DNA from: Thiomicrorhabdus aquaedulcis
Lineage (GTDB): Bacteria > Pseudomonadota > Gammaproteobacteria > Thiomicrospirales > Thiomicrospiraceae
Length of the DNA stretch: 64,000 bases
NCBI RefSeq assembly: GCF_004001325.1
Contig: NZ_AP018722.1
Coordinates: 558,001 to 622,000 of the forward strand
Direction of reading: 5' to 3'
The position numbers and the translations under genes are program-made. Below, piece after piece: positions 56,586 through 64,000 of this stretch (position 1 is its first letter; each line of letters starts with the position of its first letter). A model generated the notes under the pieces. It did not search any database. It saw only the letters and a list, made by a program, of their open reading frames with translations, and was not told where the DNA came from.

Positions 56586-57077
56586 ATGAAACATATTATT
56601 TCTATGCTAATGGAAAACGAATCGGGCGCATTGTCACGTGTGGCAGGACTGTTTTCGGCGCGTGGCTACAACATTCACGCGCTTACCGTTGCACCGACCG
56701 AAGACGATTCGTTGTCGCGTTTAACCTTAGTCACCAGTGGAACAGCGGCGCAAGTTGAACAAATTGTGAAGCACTTAAACCGTTTAGTGGACGTGGTAAA
56801 AGTCTTGGACTTAACCGAAGGCTCGCACATTCAACGTGAACTGATGTTAATTAAACTGTCGGCCACTGGCGACATGCGTGAAGAATATAAGCGTTTAGCG
56901 GATATTTTTAGAGGCGACATCATTGACGTCACGGCCACCACGTACACGGTACAAATGGTGGGCGAATCTAAAAAGCTCGATGCCTTTATTGACGCCATTG
57001 ACCACGGTTTAATCTTAGAAACCATTCGTTCGGGCACGTTGGGCATTATGCGCGGCGAAAAGTGCTTGCACGTTTAG
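56586..57077 (+). CDS. ilvH: Acetolactate synthase small (regulatory) subunit
   Basis: 163 residues from ATG 56586 (GTG 56577 also in frame). ACT domain MKHIISMLMENESGALSRV and ARGYNIHALTVAPTEDD bind valine for feedback control. Starts 9 bp after ilvB stop, so coupled. A hairpin (57133-57158, AGTGGC/GCCACT) lies before ilvC. Confidence 0.96.
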   Translation: MKHIISMLMENESGALSRVAGLFSARGYNIHALTVAPTEDDSLSRLTLVTSGTAAQVEQIVKHLNRLVDVVKVLDLTEGSHIQRELMLIKLSATGDMREEYKRLADIFRGDIIDVTATTYTVQMVGESKKLDAFIDAIDHGLILETIRSGTLGIMRGEKCLHV

Positions 57078-57151
57078 TCCCTAGCACATTACTGACAAAA
57101 GTATTATTAACACATAATTATTAACCATTAAGAGTGGCCAACGGCAAGTAG

Positions 57152-58195
<1,044 letters not shown>

Positions 58196-58240
58196 GAACT
58201 TTATACAAGGGTAGTGTATACCCGCGTTTAAGCGCTTACT

Positions 58241-58266
58241 TAAAACCCACGCAAGTGGGTTTTTTT
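58241..58266 (+). terminator. Terminator of ilvBHC
   Basis: Stem AAAACCCAC / GTGGGTTTT with a seven-base T run, 46 bp after the ilvC stop. Confidence 0.88.
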
Positions 58267-58292
58267 ATGCCTTGCGATTTATAAAATGTTTA

Positions 58293-58336
58293 ACCAGGCC
58301 TGGTCAGTTTGGTTTTTGTGTTTGACCAGGCCTGGT
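58293..58336. repeat. Two ACCAGGCCTGGT palindromes
   Basis: Exact copies at 58293-58304 and 58325-58336, start-to-start 32 bp, the same spacing as the pair at 34903/34935. They lie in the ilvC/DUF3817 convergent spacer. Confidence 0.9.
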
Positions 58337-58371
58337 TAGTTTGATTTTACAGGATGATGTTGCTGTGTGAT

Positions 58372-58653
58372 TTAGTTGGGGAGTTTGTTTAAGATTTTGG
58401 CTTTAAACACAAAGCTGCCAAAGGGAATGAGCGATGCGATAAAACCAATGATGGTTTGTAAGAAGGTGATTTGTTTTACTCTAAACGCGTTTAATAACAG
58501 TAAGTTAAAGACAATAAATAATATGCCGTGGATGGGGCCGATGATTTGAACTAACTCGGGAAAACCCAGCATGCGCTTTACGGGTACGGCAATTAGCAGC
58601 AGTAAGATGAGCGAGGTGCCTTCGAGCAACGAAAGCAGTTTTAGATTTTTCAT
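58372..58653 (-). CDS. DUF3817 family membrane protein
   Basis: 93 residues, about three membrane helices (LEGTSLILLLLIAVPVK, then IIGPIHGILFIVFNLLLLNA and IIGFIASLIPFGSFVF). The pattern EGxSxLxLLxxAxPLK...GxxHGxLF is that of DUF3817, unknown function. Stands alone, outside the fcc operon terminator. Confidence 0.8.
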   Translation of the reverse strand: MKNLKLLSLLEGTSLILLLLIAVPVKRMLGFPELVQIIGPIHGILFIVFNLLLLNAFRVKQITFLQTIIGFIASLIPFGSFVFKAKILNKLPN

Positions 58654-58705
58654 AGGTTTTCCATGTGGTTGTGTGCGCTGTGACGCAGTTTAAAATTACG
58701 TTTAT

Positions 58706-58740
58706 AAAAAAACCTTGCTCAGTGTAAAACTGAGCAAGGT
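58706..58740 (-). terminator. Terminator of the fcc / bd-like operon
   Basis: On the minus strand, perfect 12-bp stem ACCTTGCTCAGT / ACTGAGCAAGGT followed by T7. It comes 77 bp after the stop of the 32-residue ORF, placing that ORF inside the operon. Confidence 0.9.
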
Positions 58741-58795
58741 GTCGGCGGGGCAGTAATACAGCGTTGTGCCCAGTTAATTTAGTGAGTTTAAAGTA

Positions 58796-58807
58796 ACCAA
58801 GCCTGGT
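58796..58807. repeat. Variant palindrome ACCAAGCCTGGT
   Basis: One-base variant of the 12-bp repeat between the small ORF and the operon terminator. Confidence 0.55.
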
Positions 58808-58816
58808 CGGTTTAAA

Positions 58817-58915
58817 TTAAACAGCCACCTGAGTGAGTGTACTTAACCACCACAGTAATGCAATGGAACCAAAGGTTAAAATAAATCCCCAAGCAATGGC
58901 TTTTAGTCCGGTCAT
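58817..58915 (-). CDS. 32-residue single-helix membrane protein
   Basis: ATG 58915 to TAA 58817: MTGLKAIAWGFILTFGSI then a tryptophan pair (LLWWLST) and a short polar end. One membrane helix, about residues 6-26. The ribosome site TAGGAGA overlaps the stop codon of the di-heme cytochrome gene and is 6 bp from the ATG, and the operon terminator follows. Size and make-up recall the small oxidase subunits CydX and CcoQ, but no sequence match is claimed. Likely a small subunit of the membrane complex of this operon. Confidence 0.7.
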   Translation of the reverse strand: MTGLKAIAWGFILTFGSIALLWWLSTLTQVAV

Positions 58916-58924
58916 AGCATTCTC

Positions 58925-59644
58925 CTATCGAGTTCTAACTAACGTGGCGTAATACAGTGCAAGGGCTTGCACTTCGGCGTCGGTTAAGTCGTGGGTAAAT
59001 TGTGACATGCCTTTGTTAACGTCGTTATGACGCTGTTGGTCTTGATAGGCCTGCATGGTGCGCACAAAATATTCGGGCACTTGTCCCGAAATGGCCGGGG
59101 TAATGCCTATGCCTTCACCGTGCGCGCCGTGACACGATGCACACGGTGTAATCATACGTGAGGCGTCCCCTTTGCGCACCAGTTTATCAATGTGCATGTC
59201 CACAGGTTCTGTCTTAGCGTTGGCATCACCCCATACCGTGGCGGGGTTAGCAGCGTAAAATTCGGCCACGTCGCTAATTTGTTGCGGGGTTAACGCTTGG
59301 GCAATTTTAACCATAATCTCGGCTTGGCCAAAGTTTTCCCAGCGACGACCGTCTTGGTAGTCGAGCATCATTTTGGTGGTGTAGGCCACGGTTTGGCCGT
59401 TTAAGGAGGCGTAGTTGCGCGAGGGCGATTCGCCGTGTTCACCATGACAAGAACTGCACATCATTTGATTGTGTACCTCTTTGCCGCGTATTGCGTCTCC
59501 GGCGGGCATGGCTTTTAAGGTGTTTTCGAGTGCAAAGTTGCTCCATGGATGCGCGTGGGGTTTTTCACCGTGCCCAGCCATGGCGGCGCTGTTAAACAGG
59601 CCTGAGCTGATTAAGACGCTCGCTAATAGGGTTTGTTTTAACAT
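58925..59644 (-). CDS. Di-heme cytochrome c (c4-like)
   Basis: 239 residues from ATG 59644 (AGGTGAGGA 8 bp upstream). Signal peptide (about 1-23), two cytochrome c domains with CSSCH (about 63-67) and CASCH (about 168-172) and Met ligands such as NKGMSQFTHDL. Periplasmic; c4 proteins pass electrons to terminal oxidases, so it could take electrons from FccAB. 20 bp downstream of fccB. Confidence 0.9.
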   Translation of the reverse strand: MLKQTLLASVLISSGLFNSAAMAGHGEKPHAHPWSNFALENTLKAMPAGDAIRGKEVHNQMMCSSCHGEHGESPSRNYASLNGQTVAYTTKMMLDYQDGRRWENFGQAEIMVKIAQALTPQQISDVAEFYAANPATVWGDANAKTEPVDMHIDKLVRKGDASRMITPCASCHGAHGEGIGITPAISGQVPEYFVRTMQAYQDQQRHNDVNKGMSQFTHDLTDAEVQALALYYATLVRTR

Positions 59645-59664
59645 GGTTTGAATCCTCACCTTTA

Positions 59665-60996
59665 TTAAGAGAATACGTCTTTAACGAATTCACGTTGCCA
59701 GTTTTTTTGATACACGGCTTCTAAAATGGGTTGTGCGGCTTTGTCGGTAATTTCGGATACGCCAGCCGATTTGCCTTTGGGCTGAATTAAGCCATCCCGT
59801 ACCTCGTAAATGGCGGCAATGGATACACCGTAGTTTTGTCCCGCCAAGCTGTAACAGACGTTGGAATAAATAGCGGTGCCCGGCGCATCGCCTTTTAGGG
59901 TGTCGGCAATGGCTTGCGCGCACACTTTGGCTTGCGAGTTGGCCGAATAGCCTGATTTGGGCATGGCGTCGGCAATGCTGCTGTCGCCCAACACATAGAC
60001 TTCTTTGTGCAAAGACGATTCCATGGTGTTGCGCTCGATAGGACACCAGCCTGAGGCGTTGGTTAAGCCCAGGTTTTGCGCCAATGCGCCTGCACGTTGG
60101 TTGGGAATGATGTTGATTAAATCGGCTTTGTATACGCCTCCGTCGGTTTCAACGCTCATGTTTTTAGCGTCCAAACGCACCACGCGACCGCCATCCGAAC
60201 CCGATACCCATTCAATCAGCGCGTTGTCTGATTTGTAACCGTATAAACGTTCCCAGGCTTTTTTAAACGGTACATCTTTGGTAAAGCTGTCTTTGGGGTC
60301 AAGCACAATCAGTTTGGCGGTTGGGTTGTGCAGTTTAAAGTGTTCGGCAAAAAACGATGCGCGCTCGTAAGGCCCAGGTGGGCAGCGAAACGGATTTTGT
60401 GGCGTGGCAATAATAGCGGTGCCGCCTTGTGGCAGTGCCAATAATTGCTCTCTTAACTTAAGGGTTTGCGAGCCAGCTTTGTAGGCGTGCGGAAAATCAC
60501 CTTCAGCCATCTCAGCCGTGTACCCTTCGTAATCTTCAAATTTGAAATCAATTCCGGGCGACACCACCAATTTGTCGTAACGTATGGATTGACCTTTGGC
60601 CGTGCGAACGGTTTTTTGATCAAAATCGGCACCAACAACGGTGTCTATAATGACGTTGACGTTGTATTTAGATTTAATGGTGTCTAGGTTAAATGTGAGT
60701 TCGTCCAAGGTGTGCATGCCAATAATCACATCGTTACTGCGTAAGCAGGTGATGTATTCTGGGTATTGCTCAATAATGGTGATTTTTACGTCCGGGTCGG
60801 CAAAGCGTAAATATTTGGCAAAGGTCGCTCCGCCAACACCGCCGCCCAACACCACAACGTGTGCAGCGCTTTTAGCAAAGGCTTGTTTGCTGGCACCAAA
60901 AATACCAGAACCGGCTACCGCCACTGCACCAAAGACTTTAATGAGGTCACGACGGGTGATTTTTTGATTGAATGTTTTGTGTTCAAGTTGACTCAT
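59665..60996 (-). CDS. fccB: Sulfide dehydrogenase flavoprotein FccB (flavocytochrome c)
   Basis: 443 residues from ATG 60996; the upstream frame overlaps fccA. Twin-arginine signal TRRDLIKVFGAVAVAG (about 14-), FAD motif VVLGGGVGG near 48-56, and the redox-active cysteines expected for FCSD, C205 (NPFRCPPGPYER) and C318 (SGWCPIERNTM). It oxidises sulfide to polysulfide/sulfur in the periplasm and passes electrons to the heme of FccA. Its start overlaps the fccA stop (ATGA). Confidence 0.95.
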   Translation of the reverse strand: MSQLEHKTFNQKITRRDLIKVFGAVAVAGSGIFGASKQAFAKSAAHVVVLGGGVGGATFAKYLRFADPDVKITIIEQYPEYITCLRSNDVIIGMHTLDELTFNLDTIKSKYNVNVIIDTVVGADFDQKTVRTAKGQSIRYDKLVVSPGIDFKFEDYEGYTAEMAEGDFPHAYKAGSQTLKLREQLLALPQGGTAIIATPQNPFRCPPGPYERASFFAEHFKLHNPTAKLIVLDPKDSFTKDVPFKKAWERLYGYKSDNALIEWVSGSDGGRVVRLDAKNMSVETDGGVYKADLINIIPNQRAGALAQNLGLTNASGWCPIERNTMESSLHKEVYVLGDSSIADAMPKSGYSANSQAKVCAQAIADTLKGDAPGTAIYSNVCYSLAGQNYGVSIAAIYEVRDGLIQPKGKSAGVSEITDKAAQPILEAVYQKNWQREFVKDVFS

Positions 60997-61415
60997 TTTG
61001 GTTCTCCAGTCGACTTTGTGGCATCTGAGGTTGCGTTTAAAGCAGCCGCTTGCGCCGCATTGGCTTCGGTTAAGCTGGTGTTTTCCCATTGTTTAAGCGG
61101 TTGTTTTACAAACCATTGCGCCATGGCATCAATTTCGGCGTCGGTAAAACCACGCGCAACGCGATCCATAATGACCGCAGGGCGCGTGCCTTCACGGTAA
61201 GCCAGCATGGCTTGGGTAAATTGTTCAACCGGCATACCGGCGAGGGGCGGCATGGCTTCTAAAAACTCTTGACCGTTGGTGCCGTGACACGGCGCACATT
61301 GCCACGCCATGGCCTCACCGGTGGCCATCGGGTTTTGAGCTTCGGCGTGCACCACGCCACTGCTTAGCGTGCAGCTAAGCGCAAGGGTGGTAAATAAGGT
61401 GTTGTGTAATTTCAT
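60993..61415 (-). CDS. fccA: Cytochrome c subunit FccA
   Basis: 140 residues from ATG 61415, AAGGAT 6 bp before. Signal peptide (about 1-24), single heme site CAPCH (about 40-44), axial Met in VIMDRVARGF. A threonine/alanine-rich tail follows. Mono-heme type FccA. Couples with FccB through a 4-bp overlap. Confidence 0.92.
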   Translation of the reverse strand: MKLHNTLFTTLALSCTLSSGVVHAEAQNPMATGEAMAWQCAPCHGTNGQEFLEAMPPLAGMPVEQFTQAMLAYREGTRPAVIMDRVARGFTDAEIDAMAQWFVKQPLKQWENTSLTEANAAQAAALNATSDATKSTGEPK

Positions 61416-61426
61416 CATCGTATCCT

Positions 61427-61645
61427 TTATTGAGCCCAAACCCAGAAACCAACGGCAAAGAATTGAATAACCCAAAGAGCCATTATCCAAATTACCACCG
61501 TTCCCATTTTGTCAACCGTGGCGCTGGGGGTGTACACGCCGACGGTTTGTCCAGCTTTCCATGCAATGGTTAGGTAGTAGGCAAGCGTACCGCCGCCCAC
61601 AATGGCAAAGGTTAAGAAAAACAGTCCGGTTGAATACCAGTCCAT
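61427..61645 (-). CDS. 72-residue membrane protein of the fcc operon
   Basis: Two membrane helices (about 6-26 and 47-70; FFLTFAIVGGGTLAYYL and VVIWIMALWVIQFFAVGFWVW), aromatic-rich. No family recognised. It lies 2 bp from the upstream membrane gene and 11 bp before fccA, so it must be co-expressed; a small subunit of the membrane complex is a fair guess. Confidence 0.75.
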   Translation of the reverse strand: MDWYSTGLFFLTFAIVGGGTLAYYLTIAWKAGQTVGVYTPSATVDKMGTVVIWIMALWVIQFFAVGFWVWAQ

Positions 61646-61647
61646 GA

Positions 61648-62673
61648 CTATTTGTAGTCCATAAAGTTGTAGTTAAAGAAGTCGTTTAAAATGCCATAAC
61701 GCAGCATTTCACGGCTAATGGCGACCACCAATCCAATGACCAACGCCATAGGCAATGCCATGTAGCTGCAAAACTTGGCTTCACCTTTTAAGCGAATCTG
61801 CGCCCAAACGGCATAAGAAATGACTGCAACACCACCCGCTATGCCCCAAAAAGAGGTGGCAAAGTCACCAGCGGTTTGGGGTAGGGTCATCATCCACGCT
61901 ACGTACAATAAGGCTGAGATGACTGAACCGACTTTAATCCAAGTTTTTCCTAGGTTTGCCGCCCAGCTTAAGTAGGCCTGGTCGGCGTCGGCTCTAACCA
62001 TTTTAAAGCGACGGTATGTCACCAACATGGCTCCGGCGACCGGAACTGCCATGCTGATAAAGAACGCAAAGCGCCATAGGTTGTAGGCATGCAAGGTTGA
62101 GCCAGAATAATCTAGGCTGTTGTTTTGCATGTACCAGGTTTTCCATAGCTCTGGGTGCAACATTTGCGAGGTTAAGCTGTGCATAATAAAACCCACTACC
62201 AGCATTAACGCCAAGCTTAAAATCATCGACCAACGTGATTTTGGCGTAAGGGTTTTGTCTTTGTTTTTACTGTTTTGAAAGTAGTAAAAGTACATAGCCC
62301 AGTAAGCCAAAATTAAGATGACAATAAATCCAATTACCCATTTTGCAGACAGTACGTTTGATGTGTACCAGTGTGGGTCGTACACCACTTGTACAAACAG
62401 TAATGGGGCAACGCCGACCACAATGGCTACGGAGACAGACACTTTAGCAATTTCAAGCATCGCCGCGGCCAGTCTGCGCCAATAGGGGTTGTTGCTAAAT
62501 GAGCCAAAAATAGTAATGGCCGATGTGCCTAACATGAGTTGTACAAATAGAATGTGTAAGGCAAAGGTAAGCACCCCTAAGCCTACAAATATAATGGGGT
62601 AGGTGGGCACGCCTGCGGGGTTACGCAGGGCGTACATCATCTGGGTGACTTCTGCAATTTGTGCGGCATCCAT
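61648..62673 (-). CDS. Polytopic membrane protein, cytochrome bd-like (CydA-related) subunit
   Basis: 341 residues, about eight or nine membrane helices. Features such as FALHILFVQLMLGTSAITI (possible heme-ligand H40) and GVAPLLFVQVVYDPHWYTSN recall the bd-like membrane cytochromes reported in Nitrospira and others, distant from CydA. No c-type heme site. It overlaps the upstream gene by one base. Identification is by eye; it may bind b-type heme or act in quinone exchange. Confidence 0.6.
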   Translation of the reverse strand: MDAAQIAEVTQMMYALRNPAGVPTYPIIFVGLGVLTFALHILFVQLMLGTSAITIFGSFSNNPYWRRLAAAMLEIAKVSVSVAIVVGVAPLLFVQVVYDPHWYTSNVLSAKWVIGFIVILILAYWAMYFYYFQNSKNKDKTLTPKSRWSMILSLALMLVVGFIMHSLTSQMLHPELWKTWYMQNNSLDYSGSTLHAYNLWRFAFFISMAVPVAGAMLVTYRRFKMVRADADQAYLSWAANLGKTWIKVGSVISALLYVAWMMTLPQTAGDFATSFWGIAGGVAVISYAVWAQIRLKGEAKFCSYMALPMALVIGLVVAISREMLRYGILNDFFNYNFMDYK

Positions 62674-64000
62674 TATTTGTTCTCCTGTAAAGAGGGTAGC
62701 AGAGCAACGTTATCGTCGGCAACGGTTTTAACCAGCGCACGTTCACGATCGGCAATTTCACTTTGAATCGCTGCGGTAACTGCCGGTTGTCCACCTTGTT
62801 TGTTTAGCACCAAGTAAGCTGATATGGATTGCACTTCGCTTTCAATCATCGGCATTTTAGGCATGTAGGCAATGTTGCCAGTGGTAAGGACACCGCGAAC
62901 ATAGCTTTCCATGCGCTCTTGCGTAATGTCTTGCGGAAAGTAGCGATGCAGCGGACGAATCCCGGTTTCGCTGGGCGAATGGCAGTTTGAGCAATAGGTC
63001 ATGGCGATAAACTCTCCGGCTTGAATCTGATTGCCGGCGTTCACTTCTTTTAAGTGGTCAGGGGTAAACGGATGCGCTTTTAAAATGCCCACTTTTTCAA
63101 TAATAGGCAACTGCGATTTAATGTCCATACCCGGCACATCACGACCAATAACTTGGTTTGAATAGACGTATTGACCTGCTACCCAAGGTTTACGCATGGA
63201 TTCACGTGCGGTTTCTTCTGGCCATAAACCGGCCACCAAAAAAGTGACGGTCATAAAGCCGGCAAAACCCGCTACCAGCAGTTTGGGTTGCAGCATGGTA
63301 ATAATAAAATAAGACAGTGTACCGGCCAATACAATCAGAATGCTGGGGCCAAAATAGTCGGGCAGACGGTTTTCCATTACCAACAACGCTTGGCTAGGCA
63401 CCGAGGTTAAATACCATTGAAACAGTGCAGCACCCACAAGGGTTGAAATAATTCCCAACCAACCCAATTTACGGGTCATCTCTTTTTTAAAGGCGGGGTC
63501 TTTAATGCTGGCCACCACAATGCCGCCGACAATCGCGGTCATGGTAAACATAAAGGCCATGCGCATACCGGTTTGAATAAAGGTGTTGGTACCATAAAAA
63601 CCGTTTAAGTAGCCGCCATCTTCAAACCAAGCCTCTTTGCCGGGCATCATCATAAACGACAAAATACCCACAATAATGATCATGGTGGCCAACGAAGCTG
63701 CACCAAAAATAACGGAGATTTTCATGTGGGTTTTTTTGTCTACTTTGCCTACCAAGTAGACAATCATGTAAACCCCAACCACCTCAATGACAAAGAACAC
63801 CCATTCGGTCGCCCATTTCCACACAAACGAGTGAATGAGTGCGCCAATGCCATTAGGGCTGGCCACGGTGGTCGAATACCAAATACCCGGGCCAGTTATA
63901 GAGCCGGCGACATAAGTAAAGACCATTAAAAATAGTCCGTATTTTTTAACAAAGTCTAATAAATCGTCGCGGTCTTCTTTGTAGGCGCGATGCGATAAAT
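62673..64000 (-). CDS. Cytochrome bd-like membrane protein fused to cytochrome c (5' end outside the window)
   Basis: The frame stays open to the right edge, with 24 codons before the Met at 63926 (LSHRAYKEDRDDLLDFVKKYG...), so the start lies beyond 64000. Seven or so membrane helices (TEWVFFVIEVVGVYMIVYL, KTHMKISVIFGAASLATMII, GILSFMMMPGKEAW) resemble the bd-like cytochromes; then a periplasmic cytochrome c domain with CSNCH (about 312-316 from Met 63926) and Met ligands near YMPKMPMI. A quinol- or cytochrome-linked membrane anchor for the sulfide dehydrogenase is inferred. Confidence 0.65.
   Translation of the reverse strand, partial: LSHRAYKEDRDDLLDFVKKYGLFLMVFTYVAGSITGPGIWYSTTVASPNGIGALIHSFVWKWATEWVFFVIEVVGVYMIVYLVGKVDKKTHMKISVIFGAASLATMIIIVGILSFMMMPGKEAWFEDGGYLNGFYGTNTFIQTGMRMAFMFTMTAIVGGIVVASIKDPAFKKEMTRKLGWLGIISTLVGAALFQWYLTSVPSQALLVMENRLPDYFGPSILIVLAGTLSYFIITMLQPKLLVAGFAGFMTVTFLVAGLWPEETARESMRKPWVAGQYVYSNQVIGRDVPGMDIKSQLPIIEKVGILKAHPFTPDHLKEVNAGNQIQAGEFIAMTYCSNCHSPSETGIRPLHRYFPQDITQERMESYVRGVLTTGNIAYMPKMPMIESEVQSISAYLVLNKQGGQPAVTAAIQSEIADRERALVKTVADDNVALLPSLQENK

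Overview
The window looks like a chromosome segment of a chemolithoautotrophic, sulfur-oxidising gammaproteobacterium. The mix of soxXYZA, a flavocytochrome c sulfide dehydrogenase (fccAB), many c-type cytochromes and TusA/DsrE2 sulfur carriers, with Pseudomonas-like housekeeping synteny and moderate to low GC, suggests the Thiomicrospira / Hydrogenovibrio / Thiomicrorhabdus group. This is inferred from gene content, not from a database match. No rRNA, tRNA, CRISPR array, prophage or intact insertion sequence was found.

Layout. 1-1.4 kb: end of a SUF iron-sulfur operon (sufD', sufS). 1.6-7.2 kb: a reduced division and cell-wall cluster (murC, ddlB, ftsQ, ftsA, lpxC) with no murB and no ftsZ at the usual places. 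7.3-15.2 kb: a DUF721/DciA gene, secA, argJ, hisC, a MutT-ThiE fusion and coaE. 15.2-26 kb: a GGDEF-EAL sensor, an alpha/beta hydrolase, a glutamine amidotransferase of the asparagine-synthetase type, grxD, a repeat-rich 650-bp spacer, rnt, argA, ilvD and a TerB-like gene. 26-31 kb: sox genes (soxX-Y-Z-A on the minus strand), bepA, and divergently tusA-dsrE2. 31-41 kb: pssA, leuA, holD-like, rimI, suhB, trmJ-cysE-iscR, iscA, ndk, rlmN and a short RodZ-like gene. 41-46 kb: hisS, yfgM, bamB, der. 46-50 kb: a 1288-residue FAD/Fe-S oxidoreductase. 50-54.6 kb: two small cytochromes c, a small membrane protein, rsgA, a pterin dehydratase, a Ste24-type protease and orn. 54.8-58.2 kb: ilvB-ilvH-ilvC. 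58.7-64 kb: a minus-strand sulfide-oxidation operon, cut by the right edge.

The most interesting unit is that last operon. It encodes two polytopic membrane proteins resembling cytochrome bd-like subunits (one fused to a cytochrome c domain), a 72-residue membrane protein, FccA, FccB, a di-heme cytochrome c and, below normal ORF-calling size, a 32-residue single-helix protein with its own ribosome binding site, followed by a strong terminator. It looks like a membrane-anchored sulfide dehydrogenase module.

Two repeat systems run through the window. A 12-bp palindrome, ACCAGGCCTGGT, occurs 20 times exactly, 14 of them between genes. A family of miniature inverted-repeat elements with GAGACCTTTGCA ends has two 159-bp copies flanked by 5-bp direct repeats, and many shorter or decayed copies in leaders. 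Finally, three reading frames (coaE, the GGDEF-EAL gene, tusA) are broken at six-base A/T runs. This points to homopolymer sequencing errors or to slippage, and should be settled before calling them pseudogenes.
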